From Leptobrachium leishanense (taxonomy: Eukaryota; Chordata; Amphibia; Anura; Megophryidae): 64,000 nucleotides of DNA. The translations under genes were made by a program, and so were the position numbers. Shown here in pieces: positions 21,684 through 32,871 of the stretch. Positions within the stretch are counted from its first letter, which is position 1, and the number at the start of each line of letters is the position of its first letter. The notes beneath the pieces were generated by a model. That model saw nothing but the letters and a program-made list of their open reading frames with translations. It had not been told where the DNA came from and did not search any database. The DNA lies in NCBI GenBank assembly GCA_009667805.1, contig CM019070.1:59834735-59898734 (forward strand), written 5' to 3'.

Positions 21684-22109
21684 GGCTAGGGTCAGACGAA
21701 CGCATTTTCGCGTTGTCTGTGAAAAAGTGCGTTCGAACGAATGGACGCATTTTTTCATGGAGTACGCGATAGCGGTCATACGATGCGCATTTGCGTTCGT
21801 GATTTTGTACGGATCATCAATAAAACACTTTTTCCATCTGGACGTTATGTTGGCCGGACATTAGCAGTGTCTGACATCTCAAAATCACGCACACACGCCG
21901 CTATGCGGCCGCAGCGCACTCTATACGACCGTACTAGCGGTTTGACGTTCTCGACAAAATGCGTTCGTTTGCCACTTGCGTTGCGCGGCCGGACTTTCGT
22001 GCGACCGTACTTCGTATATTGGCCGTCATTGCCCGTCATTTGCTGCTAGTGCGGCCATAATTAAGTGCGACAGAACGCACGTTAAAAGTGCGCTAGTCTG
22101 ACCCTAGCC
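21684..22109. mobile_element. PIF/Harbinger-type MITE (TAA duplication)
   Basis: Ends GGCTAGGGTCAGAC and GTCTGACCCTAGCC, perfect inverses, flanked by TAA on both sides. CpG-rich interior with repeated TGCGTTCG-like words, no coding function. Confidence 0.7.
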
Positions 22110-22984
22110 TAAATCATCTTGCAGACAAGATTCACTGTTTGTGATCAATTGTTAGTTTTGGGGAGCAATCCTATTGGTCAGGACTGCAGATTGACAAATA
22201 TATTGTGTTCTCCAATGACAGATAATCCAGATATATTTCTGTAGGTATATCCAAATTAGTCTGTAAAGGATTGGTCGCAAAGAGATAATATGAAATGCTG
22301 TAATACACTTATCTAGATAAATATGTAGTCTGAAGATTTATTGAAGTCTCTAAGGAGTATCCCAAGCAGAGATCGGTATCGGGGTCAATATCTTGATCTA
22401 AGGTGACGCGTTATAGCAAAACATATTCCAGTGACGTTCTTGATAACTGTGAACTGCAGATAATGAACTGTATGCTATATGCTTAAATATATATATTTGT
22501 ATAGAAGCGTTGAACCATTTTTGTTTGTTTGTTTTCTTTTGCACATTTCAATGAGTGATCTATGTTTGATATATATTCAATTGATGTGATAACAATCTGT
22601 CAATCTCAGAATGTAGGAGCTGAATGTGTTTATGTCTGCTCAAAGGATTTTCTGTAGGTTTGCCTTTACGACAAGTAATCTATCTTGGTTAATTCCTTGT
22701 GTGGATAATTAGAGTAAGGTGATCTGGTGGAGAGAGAAGTCTTGTGATCCAATCTTTCTATGATTGTTGTTGACACATGTTATTGGAGGCATTGCTGTTG
22801 ACATATTATGGAGGGATGTGCCGAGGTTATCGCCATTTTAGACTATTCTAATCTTAATATCTATGACAATACATAGAACAGTAGGAGAGCGGACGCTGCT
22901 CGAGAGCTTAATGCAGCCATGCCATGATTGATGCCATTTATTTACAACGATTATATTTCTTCTCCCCATATACAGCATATATTT

Positions 22985-23310
22985 AATAACCCCCCCCCTG
23001 GCCCCACATATATAATAATCCCCAGTCCCCACATATATAAATTAATAATCCCCAGTCCTCATATATATATATAATTAATTATTCCCCAGTCCCCACTTAT
23101 ATATGGGGACTATGGATTATTAATTTATATAAGTGGCGACTGGGGAATATTAAATTATGTATATGAGGACTGGGGATTATTAATTTATATATAATTTAAT
23201 ATTCCCCAGGTCCCCAAATACATAATTTAATTACCCCCAGGTCCCCAAATACATAATTTAATTACCCCCAGGTCTCCACATATAATTTAATTACCCCCAG
23301 GTCTCCTAGT
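22985..23310. repeat. AT-rich minisatellite with inverted units
   Basis: Units of about 30 bp such as taattacccccaggtcccc alternate in both orientations (ccccagtccccacatatata and tatatggggact). Lies inside the Charlie element. It can fold into hairpins. Confidence 0.6.
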
Positions 23311-23693
23311 ACCTTGTTTCCATCTTTGTCCTCTTCATTTCTGGCGCGTGGTGGCTGTCCATGATGTTGAGGGGGCGGGGTTATCCACGCTCCCCTAACT
23401 CTATTGGGCAGCCACCGCGAGCCAATGTCATCCATCATGCTGCGCTCAGAGCAAGCGCAGCGTGGTGATGGAGTAACAGCTGGCAGTGGCCGGCGGAGTC
23501 CCGGGAAACGGCAGGTTGGGGCCGGCTGCACCCTAGCAGGAGCGCCAGCCACAGAGCCGCAGCAGGGCCATGAAAGAGCCCAATGGTTGCCGACCCCTGG
23601 CCTATGGAAATAAGCTCTGTGCCTTTTATTCTATGGGTTGTCGCCGATGTATATAATGCAGCACTTTTGTGGACATCCTTTTATATACTCATA

Positions 23694-23885
23694 CAGGGTT
23701 ATTCAGAGAACGTGAAAAGCAGGAGAATGACTGGAGAATGACTGGAGAATGAAAAATTCTAGGTCAAAATAGCCAGATTTGGAAAGTGGAGATGAAGGGA
23801 GAATTTTGCTGGTTTGGCTATTTTGACCTAGAATTTTTCATTCTCCAGTCATTCTCCTGCTTTTCACGCTCTCTGAATAACCCTG
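23694..23885. mobile_element. Palindromic MITE, CAGGGTTATTCAGAGA family, copy 2
   Basis: Starts cagggttattcagag and ends ctctgaataaccctg. A short internal duplication of gaatgactggag is unique to this copy. Confidence 0.7.
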
Positions 23886-24082
23886 CAAATCTAAGGCACA
23901 CTCCTTTTTATTGGAGATTTTTTTGTATGTGCTCTCACCTGAATTTGAAGATTCTGTCTCTAATGAAAGGCTTGATAAGTGGCGCCTTCTTCCAGCATAC
24001 ACCTTTAAGGATCTGGTGAAAACAGCCCTACCAGAGGAAATTCTCACTCCTAAATTGAGTGATTGTTTATATGGGTCTAAAC

Positions 24083-24258
24083 CAGTGTTTCCCAAACCTG
24101 TCCTCGGGACCCTCCACCTTGCCAGGTTTGTCAGATATCTGAAGCACAGGTGATATGATTTGCTGCTCAGTGATTGCAGGATTCAGTCTGTATTTCCCCA
24201 AGGTGATCTGCAAAATCTGACCTGGTTGAGGATCCCAGGAGAGGTTGGGGAAATACTG
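24083..24258. mobile_element. hAT-type MITE, CAGTGGTTCCCAACC family, copy 2
   Basis: Starts cagtgtttcccaaacc, ends ggttggggaaatactg, flanked by GTCTAAAC and GTCTGAAC (7 of 8). Shares its interior with 5124-5301. Confidence 0.7.
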
Positions 24259-24287
24259 GTCTGAACCCACACCGTTTAACTGATTAA

Positions 24288-24520
24288 TATACCATATCTC
24301 ACAGAAGTGAGTACACCCCTCACATTTTTGTAAATATTTTATTCTGTCTTTTCATGTGACAACACTGAAGAAATTACGCTTTGCTACAATGTAGTGAGTA
24401 TACAGCTTGTATAACAGTGTAAATTTTCTGTCCCCTCAAAATAAACTCAACACACAGCCATTAATGTCTAAACCGCTGGCAACAAAAGGGAGTACACCCC
24501 TAAGTGTAAATGTCCAAATA
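24288..24520 (+). mobile_element. Tc1-like transposon, 5' terminal fragment
   Basis: The segment begins with ctcacagaagtgagtacacc and continues through catgtgacaacactgaagaa and cagccattaatgtctaaacc to gggagtacacccctaagtg. I recognise this as the 5' non-coding end of a Tc1 element widespread in teleosts and lampreys. The transposase and 3' end are absent. Confidence 0.7.
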
Positions 24521-24779
24521 TATAAAGTTTTAAAAAAGGGGTGTCAAGTGCCAACTTACACAATTCTGAGCCCACTCTGGCTCCTGTTTTAGTGCATATG
24601 GTATTTTTAAGACAAAATTCCACTAAACCTTTCCCAGATAAATCTCGACAGCATAAAATAAGCGTTTTAATACGTTAAAAAAAATATTTTATATATGCTA
24701 CCAGAACTCGTTTTTCCGTCTAAAGATGTGGTTTCTTCGTTCTGATAACCCACTCTGGTATATGCCACTTGGCATTCCC

Positions 24780-24945
24780 CTTACATCCTGATTTCGTGTT
24801 AACCCCTGGTGTGTTGTTCTGGATACGTATTCCTCCGATTCTGTTCTAGGTAGACATACCGACCATTCCAAGGATCAGAAGCGTAGGATAGTTGTGCTGC
24901 GTCCAGGAACCAGTATCATAGTTGTCACGGAGGATCGTGACCGTA
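24780..24945 (+). repeat. Diverged LTR relic related to the 61201 LTR
   Basis: The phrase accgaccattccaaggatc and the following cagaagcgtaggatag match gccgaccactctaaggatc/cggaagggtagag in the LTR at 61201-62072, and both end near a gtgac terminus. Only the 3' part of the LTR is recognisable. Confidence 0.5.
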
Positions 24946-25052
24946 TGTATTACAATATCCAGTAACAGGATTATTTGGTTCAATATATACAATAAAAGAA
25001 AATTTAGAAAAAACACCTCATTGGAGCAAGCACTCCATGTCATTTACTCTTA

Positions 25053-25682
25053 GGCCTCATTCACACACATACGCGTTTATATTTTATTTTGCGTATGTGC
25101 ACGCAAATACGTGCGTAAAATAAAAACATTTTTGTGTGTTTTTTGTTGTTTTTTTTACCTCCCTGGCATCGAGTGTGGCTCGGGGTTAACCTTCAGTACT
25201 GAAAGCGTTAACCCGAGCCACACTCGGGCTGCTGCTGCATACATTCCCTCATTGATCCCCGCTGTCTCCGGCGATCACAGAGTTTTACTTCCTGGTTCTC
25301 TTCACGCGAGAAGGCAACCAGGAAGTAAAACTCCTCCATGATCGCCGAGGAGACAGTGGGGATCAGCGAGGGAGCGCAGGGAGAGGTAATGTATGCAGCG
25401 GCAGCCCGAGTGTGGCTTGGGGTTAACGCTTTCAGCACTGAAAGTTAACCCCGAGCTACACGCGAACAACGTTGGGCGGTTAAACCTGGTAAAGTACGCG
25501 TGGTAACGCGCACTCACACGCGCAAAAACTGAGAAATACGCTGCCGGGACGCAGCTGTGTTCCATTCCGTTTTTGAGTGTGTTTACGCAATGCAAATATA
25601 CGGCTCCATACGTGGCCATTTATTTGCATATGTTCCATACAGTACAATACGTACGTACGCGTGTATCAGTGTGAATGAGGCC
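25053..25682. mobile_element. PIF/Harbinger-type MITE with nested palindrome
   Basis: Ends GGCCTCATTCACAC and GTGTGAATGAGGCC, flanked by TTA on both sides. A second palindromic element occupies about 25156-25485: cctccctggc at the left, a gagtgtggct / agccacactcgggctgctgctgcatac interior inverted at 25390-25425. The interior resembles the piggyBac-type element at 2754-3323. Confidence 0.7.
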
Positions 25683-25789
25683 TTATGGTTATGCTGGAAG
25701 GAACACGCAAACGGACAGGGAGTGGAAAGTACCATGCTTGGATATTTTTCTTTTATTGTGATGACTCTGTGAGGCTAACATTGGGCAGA

Positions 25790-27334
25790 GAAGATCTCAT
25801 GTAACCAACTTCTAAGTCAATATTAATTTATAGAAATTCAGATAAAAAGTGTTTTTCATTTTCTCTTTTGGACATAATTAAGACTCCAAGTACTTGGTTA
25901 GGTGAACCTACGTGCTGTTTCATTTAATTAATGATAAAATCCTAATGGAAGTCCTAATTATGTATGCATATTTTTACTTCTTTATGACAGCAATAATGTG
26001 CTTTCTTTCCTACTACCCATTCCAGATGGGTATGACCTGCCAGATTTCTAACATATTTTCCTTGGTCCTGCTGGTAATGTAATAAGCGGCGGTGCACGTA
26101 GAGGTTGTTTTTCCCGTTAGAATAATTGTTGCATGAAATAATCAGCAGGATATTTTACTGTGCTTCAGCTTTTAACGTACAAACATGCAAAAATGTTGTG
26201 TCTGAGGCTTGAAGCGCCAAAATTTTATTAATTTCACCTTGACTCTGTAAATACTGTTTGGGATAATTAAATACCTAATCAGCTTATTTTAAGCACCCGC
26301 CACGACCCATGTAATATCTCGGAAATAAAGCAAATCTTTAACTGGTTCTCGATCATACATCTAGATTTAAGCGTAACTTACCATGTAAAGTGCTTTGTGT
26401 ATCCCAACATTAAAGCTTATAACTCGTTTACTCTTATAGCTCTTTGTAACAAATCGTTTCACAAACCCCATCTGATACTGTTGAATAATGTGCATTAGCT
26501 CAAAGTGACATTGTAGTGAAAGCAGGAAAATACAAACACGAAAACATGAAAGCATCAGTTGGAGAATGTGGTCTTAAAAACCGCAGGGAATGTCAAACCT
26601 GCTCTTAAAGTGCAATTTCCTGCAAGACCTCCCTAATGACCCAGTGATATTTACAGCAACATTGTAGCCCTGACATTCTTCAAATTTCATTTTGTCTTTT
26701 TCCAGTTGGGCCCACACAGACATTTGGTCTTCCATCAGTCATAAGAGCAGCCTGTGTAATATAACTGCAAAACTACAACAACATGCTACAGAGAGATTGT
26801 CTATCTGTGTTTATTTGAAATGTCATTAGTCCCGTGCTGCCAATTCCCTGCTAACCTACCCAGTGCCAAATAGACTGAATACCACTGGAAATCTAACAAA
26901 GGGCCCTCTTATAGGTAATGAAAAACAACTGTGGAGGTGTTTACAGAAATTCATCTTTCAGAAATGTTCTATCGTATTCTAAACCAAATCTGTCTTTAAT
27001 ATACTGGACTTACTAAGACTCCAGGAGCGCTATAAAAAAAAAAAACCACACCTCCATTTGTGTCCTTTATTTCTGCCGTTCATTCTTCTTACTTCTGGCA
27101 GAATTAAGTTCATCATTCACAGATAAATGCTCCTATCTAGATGAATTACATCAAATATTCCTATTGAAAATGAGTGTAGCTAGAACCTTACAATACTACG
27201 TACATATTATGGGGGGGGGGAGCGGTTGTTCTCAGAATGACCCCCGTGTCTTGTTATCATTTTCAAATACGTTTACCAGGGTCACTTGACGCTTCGGGCA
27301 TTAACACCAAAGGAAAGCACTGAATGGTACAAAT
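25790..27334. other. Quiet stretch without recognised repeats
   Basis: About 1.5 kb of balanced composition with no transposon ends, tandem repeats or convincing coding frame. Homeobox-like TAATTAAT words occur near 25925. In a window this full of repeats it stands out as possible retained unique sequence. Confidence 0.3.
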
Positions 27335-27342
27335 CCTTACGT

Positions 27343-28149
27343 CAGGGGTCTCAAGTTACCCGACGGCCACTGGACAATTTTTCTTATCACATGGGGGCTG
27401 CATGCAAAATTTCAAACTCGTTTGAAAATAATTATATCTAACTTATTATTTATTAAACTAAAGTTCCTTCAAAATGCAGTATTTTAGCAAAATCTATTTA
27501 TTTAACATAATTCTAATATAAAAAAAATTAAAATATATTCGGATAATTATATATTAAATTTAAATATCTTAAAATATTTATGAAAAAATTTATGTAGCTG
27601 CATTGGTGGTTTTATAAGAGACAAAAAAAACAAAGCCCTGTTTTTAGAACTGAAAAAAAAAGATTTATTTTTAACTATTTAATTTTAATATTATTAATTT
27701 TATTTTTTTGTTTTTTACACATTACATATTGACGTCGGTGTATAATTGGAAAGGTTCTGGCCTTTCCAATGCCACTGCAACTATCCCTGTTGCTCTTACG
27801 GATCCGGAGATGGAGAGGTCTAAAGGACCCCTGCAACTCCTGTACTACTGAGCAGGGGGCATCCCATGGCAAGGGCTGATGTCAGCCCGCAGTGGCTGAA
27901 GTCCCTGCTTGGTGCCAGATCGGCAGCAAGCAAGGGCCCGAAAGGACTGGCGTGGAGTGTCCTGCATGCTGGAGAGGGTGTCCCTATGACACTCCACACA
28001 CGTCCTGGACTGCAGGGACAAGCAAGGCCAATCCGGCCCTCCCCATTCGGGTCCTCGGGCCGTAACCGAGTGCTCGATGGGTCAGTCTGCCCCTGTCTGC
28101 GGGCCATTTGTAACTTTGTGGCCCGCGGGCTGGTACTTTGAGACCCCTG
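27343..28149. mobile_element. Non-autonomous hAT element
   Basis: Ends CAGGGGTCTCAAGT and ACTTTGAGACCCCTG, flanked by the perfect 8-bp duplication CCTTACGT (27335-27342, 28150-28157). The left half is very AT-rich and the right half GC-rich. No transposase; the open frames at 27820-28141 resemble nothing I know. Confidence 0.85.
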
Positions 28150-28330
28150 CCTTACGTGTTTGAACTAGCGATACTGTACCGATCTGATTTGCCCGCCCCC
28201 TTCCTGCCTTCTGAATGATTGGTTTTGGTACCCCCAAAGATTCTCCTTATGAGTTACAGTATTGATATTATGCTTTATGGAAGCAAACCTTAAATACACA
28301 TAAAACGTAGTGCTTTAATTTCTGTGGTAA

Positions 28331-28866
28331 AATAGAAACACAGAATATGTCAGCAGATAAGAACCTTTTGGCCCATCTAGTCTGGCCAATTATATGGACA
28401 CTTTCCTTGGATTTATCCTTTATTTAGGATAGCCTTATGCCTATCCCATGCTTGCTTAACCTCAATCACTGTTTTAGCCTCTATCACTTCTACTGGAAGG
28501 CTGTTCCATTAATCCACCACCCTCTCAGTAAAATAATGCTTCCTGATGTTACTTTTAAACCTTTGCCCCTCTAATCTAAGACTATGTCCTCTTGTTTTTC
28601 TACTTTTGTTTCCTTTTATTTATAATCCCTTCCTCTGCCTTGTGGATTCCCTTTACGTATTTAAATGTTTCTATCATATCTCCTCTGTCACGCTTTTTTT
28701 CCAAGCTATACATGTTAAGATCATTAAGCTTTTCCAGTAACTTTTTTCCATCAAGCCGTACACCATTTTAGTAGCCTTTCTCAGAACTCTCTCTAAGGTA
28801 TCTATATGCTTCTGGAGATGCGGTCTCCAGTACTGCACACAGTACTCCAAGTGAGGTCTCACCAGT
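28331..28866 (-). mobile_element. CR1-like LINE 3' fragment
   Basis: On the minus strand it runs from RPHLEYCVQYWRPHLQK, a reverse-transcriptase C-terminal motif of the CR1 group, to the 3' region containing ggttcttatctgctgacat and a tctgtgtttctattt tail. Frameshifts break the frame. It lacks the Tc1 MITE found at the same site in the copy at 39487-40775. Confidence 0.8.
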
Positions 28867-28973
28867 GCTCAGTGGGACAGGAACAAAATGCTAGCACAAA
28901 CATATTAAAATGATATAGAAAGATATTATATACACTCAAAATATAAACCTCTATATTATACACTGTATGTCCA

Positions 28974-29022
28974 AGTGTGTGTGTGTGTGTGTGTATGTTA
29001 TATATATATATATATATATATA
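28974..29022. repeat. (GT)n-(TA)n compound microsatellite
   Basis: GT run followed by a long TA run. A second GT run lies at about 29390-29420. Confidence 0.8.
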
Positions 29023-30116
29023 ATATTATAGCTATGTGTCTTTTGAGTGTATGTCAATGAGTGTGTCTGTATACAACTGTGTATGAGTGTGCATCTCCCA
29101 AATGTCCCTGCTTTTGAGGGACAGTCCCTATTTTGGGCACACATTCCCCTTTCTAATGTTCCCCTTTTAGGAACTCCCCAATATATTTAGGGAATGCAGG
29201 TATAACAGAGCTGCGTAGCATTAGAAGCCGGCAATGAATCTGTAAACTGTAATAAATATAAATAAGATACTTTGTTTTGATTCTAGTTAACATATTTATT
29301 GATAAAAATGTCCCAATATTTTGTGCTGCCACTTTTAAAGTTTGGGAATAGCCTAGTTTTTGAGCCTGCTCATAACAACTTCCCTAAATTGTGTGTGTGT
29401 GTGTGTGTGGTGTGTGTGTATTTATATGGCTGTGTATGGGTATCAGTGGGTGAATGACCCTGCGACGTGTTACTGCTGGCGGTTCATGATTCTCAGTGAC
29501 TGATATGTGCCAGAATGCAAAGCATTGCTGTGCAATGTCTATCCTCTGTCACCTGAGCAGCATGAGACAGACCCTGTGCATCAATGTTCAGGAGATAGTG
29601 AATGTGACAAGCACAGCCTGCAATCAGGTGAGACTCTGCCTGTCACTGTGAACCCAACACCAGCTCTTAGTCAAAACTGGTACAGTGCCCCCCACCCCTG
29701 AAACCTGTGTCTGGATTTGCCCTTGCCTGTTCCAAGGTTGATGCAAAAAGGGAAACCGTATGTTAAAAAAAATCTGTCCATGCAGGTTTTTCTTAGTCTC
29801 CCTGTTTGCGTCTCTAATCCAAGGATGGCATTTAGTAATTAATAACTAGCCCTTGGAAGTGCAACGCAAGCTGATACTTGCAGCAGAGATCCGCACCGCT
29901 GCGTGCATCAACTCCTGGAGTCTGTATGACTACATGGATTCGTTGTGTGTCCCGACTGCAAGCTCTCTGTCACGAGATCACGCCATGGAGGGCGATGAAG
30001 AACTATTTGTTTCCAGTCTCCTTCTGCTCCCAGCAAGAGAAAGCGGCGGATCGTGCAGCCTTTTGCACAGCACGACGAGAGGTGAGCATGGGATTTTTAG
30101 GGGTGGTACAGACACT

Positions 30117-30154
30117 GTGTTAAGTGATTTTGCTTTAACAAAATCACTTAACAC
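30117..30154. repeat. Perfect 16-bp hairpin
   Basis: GTGTTAAGTGATTTTG, a 6-base loop ctttaa, then the exact inverse. A second hairpin (12-bp arms around aaattaacatct) follows at about 30254-30295. The pair may be the core of a decayed MITE. Confidence 0.6.
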
Positions 30155-31240
30155 CAGCTTTTATGTGAATGTGTTTCTCAGTGAAATACCAGTACTGTCT
30201 CCTGGGTGGAAGTGAAAGCTACCCACACCTGCACTTCCACTAGAGGGTAAAAATTAACATCTACTATGCAAACTATAGGAGATGTTAATTTACAGTAAGG
30301 AAGCGATGCAGGCGTGCTGCAAGAACAGTTTGAACCAAGAGTGAAATTGCAATTCCAGGTGATTTAAATAACTTCTCGAGGCGTTCTATATAATTTCTCG
30401 AAGCGCTCTTATCATCAGCCTTGGAATAGGACCTTTATGGGGTTTTTAAATTATTTTTATTAATTGAGGTACCGATGATTAAAAAATAATACCGTAATTC
30501 TTGGTTACAGCAATTATGTAATCCTGTTTTTTAATGTATCGGAGTTTAAAAGTGAACCAATTCTGACAAATGCATTTCTAAAGGATTCGGATTCGTTTTG
30601 TTTAAAAAGAAAAAAAAAATTAAATGCTGAGTGATGGGTCTCTGTGCAGTGGAGTAGAGTACATACCTCCCACCGCCATTGTGTCCTGTAATATGTAAAT
30701 CATGCAAATCCAGTCAACAGTTCCCTTGATTAATGGCACGTGTTACGTCATTTGGGGTAATTTTTCCTAGAATTGACCCAAGAATGAAGTCTATTGAAAG
30801 TTATGTAATTGCTACATGTGTTCCTGTTTCACTTTGATGCACTTAGTCCAAATTAAGTCATATTTTATAAAAAAAATAAGCTACAAAAAATTAAAGTGTA
30901 TAGAACATGGCCGTGTTGAAATCTGACAGAGGGGGGGGGGGTCTGTGTGATGGGTGAGAGTTTTTTAAAAGCTCTCCTACCACAAATGTGCTAAGCATAG
31001 TTAATATGTGTTCATGGTGATTGATCCTGTTTGAGTATGCCAGAAAAAGCATCGTCATATTATAGTTACAAGTAGCAAATTCCCACCAAAAATTTAATTC
31101 TCAGTATATTTGCTTATACTGGTTTGTATAAATGTTAGCAAAATGTTAAAATGCTGTATATGTGTATAGGTCCACATACATGAAGTACAGATGTAATGTA
31201 AAAACCAACCAACCACATGATTTGCTATATATTTCTTTTT

Positions 31241-31345
31241 TTGAGAAAGTATTTTACCAGGAAGGATACATTGAGATTTCTCTATTTTTCAAGTATGTCC
31301 TGGGTGGCGAGTATGTACCGTTAGGTGTCCTGCCCATATTTCTGT
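31241..31345 (-). repeat. tRNA-SINE 3' fragment
   Basis: Carries accaggaaggatacattgag, ttcaagtatgtcctgggtgg and gagtatgtaccgttagg, matching the body of the fuller SINE at 44668-44858. The tRNA-related head is missing. Confidence 0.6.
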
Positions 31346-31654
31346 TGCCATCACTCCGAACAGGCGTATTTTTACCTTGTGTGTGAAAGTTACGCAATTT
31401 CCGTACGTACATACACAATTTGTGTAGCAAACGTAACGTCCGTAAGGAAGAAAGGGGGAGGGGCTAAATTTTACTTAATGTTCCTCTAAGTAAACTTTTG
31501 TTTCCATTTAATCGGCCAACTAATCAATGAAAATAATCATTGGTAGCTTCCCTAAGCTGCAGCAAGATGTATAAATCACAGTGCTATTATTATTAGTTTC
31601 TTAGTATTGTGCCACCTTATCCCGCAGAGCAGTACAGGGGTATATTATTATTAA

Positions 31655-32151
31655 GCACCAACACATTCTGCAGCGCTGTACAAATGATGTAATGGGTAAA
31701 GACAGGACAATTCTGTAATACATACAGGAGACGGGTCAGTATTCCTGCCAAGAGATACAGGAGGACATGAGGACCCTATTCCAGTGGGAATTTAAAATCT
31801 CAATGGGTGAGGGGATTAGAAACGGGAGGAGGGACTGAATTGATGAGTTAATGCAGGGAGAGGTGAGGACCATTTTTGGGTTGTTTGATATCTTGTTACG
31901 GAGTCAGGTGGTAGTCTTCCCTAAACAGAAGGGTCTTTAGGGAGCGTTTAAATGAAGCTAGATTTGGGGACAGTCTGATATTGCGAGGAAGCGCGTTCCA
32001 TAGGGTCGGCGCCGCACGAGAAAAGTCCTGCAGTCTGGCATGTGAAGCGGTAATGAAGGAGGATGCCAGGTGCAGGTCATTGTTGGATCTTAGGGAGCAG
32101 GCTGGGGTGTATTTGGTGATTAGTGAGGAGCGGCGTTAGGGTTTTGTATAT
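31655..32151 (-). mobile_element. L2-like LINE 3' fragment
   Basis: Same tail as 9464-10533 (attctgcagcgctgtacaaa) and similar 3' coding-region sequence (gcgttccata, gtcctgcagtctggcatg). Ends where the Ty3/gypsy LTR fragment begins at 32152. Confidence 0.7.
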
Positions 32152-32792
32152 GTAGCGCTCACTCCCGGAGGAGTCGCTGAATTTAACCTCGGGTTAGTCT
32201 CTCCGCACTAGAGCCGATAAATTTCGATCAGAGGCCTTGTGGCCTTCTTCTGTGTCTTCCTTCTGTAGGAGCTTGTTCAGTGGTTGAGCTATCTTGGCAA
32301 ATCCTCCTACGAATCTTCGGTAATAGGAGCAGAACCCCAAGAAAGATCTGAGTTTGGTGACATTTCGGGGTCTAGGCCAGGAAGCTACGGCTTCCAACTT
32401 TCGAGGATCCGTCAAAACGCCTTCTGCTGAAACATGTCCCAGATACGTACCGGATGGTAAACAAAATTGACACTTCTCTAGAGACAAAAGAAATCACTAC
32501 CACGATAGTAGAGCGTAACAAATTGATAATACCAGAAATAATTGTAAAGTATTAGCAGAAGATATAATAAGGCAAGGTAGTAGAAGACCAAAGGGATTGC
32601 CCCTATAAACAATTCGAAAAATTCAGTTACTCTGATAAGAATATCAGGGTACTAGTGTCTCCCAGAGACCAAAGTAATAATTAACTTTTATTAGACTTGA
32701 TTAAAACGGCAAACAAACAGACAAAAAATAGACAGTGCATTCAAAACAAATATATAATGAATTAAAAACAAAGACAATTCTGCTGTAAAGGT

Positions 32793-32840
32793 CGTCAGGA
32801 GTGCTTACCAAAGGAGTAACCAGGGTAAGCACTCCTGACG
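32793..32840 (+). promoter_or_regulatory. 17-bp hairpin overlapping the ribozyme
   Basis: 32793-32809 (CGTCAGGAGTGCTTACC) is the exact inverse of 32824-32840, which contains the 5' stem I strand and CTGACG of the hammerhead core. In an RNA spanning both, this hairpin would compete with ribozyme folding. Confidence 0.6.
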
Positions 32841-32871
32841 AGCCATTAGTGGCGAAACGCGCGTCGGGTGC
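32829..32871 (+). ncRNA. Type I hammerhead ribozyme, apparently intact core
   Basis: Stem I GCACTC pairs with GGGTGC (6 bp, one G-U). The core CTGACGA fits CUGANGA. Stem II is GCCA/TGGC with loop TTAG. GAAA follows, then the self-complementary stem III ACGCGCGT and C at the cleavage position (after 32865). All required core bases are present. The palindromic stem III suggests action as a dimer, as proposed for the minimal hammerheads of Penelope-like elements. Confidence 0.75.

Larger units (their letters stand above)
20115..23599 (-). mobile_element. Charlie-like hAT transposon
   Basis: Left end CAGGCGTCTGCAACC, right end GGTTGCCGACCCCTG, flanked by the perfect 8-bp duplication GCCTATGG (20107-20114, 23600-23607). 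The left end continues with cactcaaagagccatttgg, the terminus style of Charlie elements. A minus-strand transposase remnant, two nested MITEs and an AT-rich tandem block lie inside. Confidence 0.85.

Noticed and set aside
21741..22049. 102-codon frame
   Set aside because: It lies wholly within a Harbinger-type MITE.
22985..23310. Possible CRISPR-like array
   Set aside because: Units are inverted and directly repeated without unique spacers, in vertebrate DNA; it is a minisatellite.
25208..25619. Several 70-105-codon frames
   Set aside because: They come from nested palindromic MITEs and read the same inverted repeat on both strands.
27820..28141. Open frames on both strands of the GC-rich half of the short hAT
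   Set aside because: Mutually overlapping, no recognisable domain, inside a non-autonomous element.
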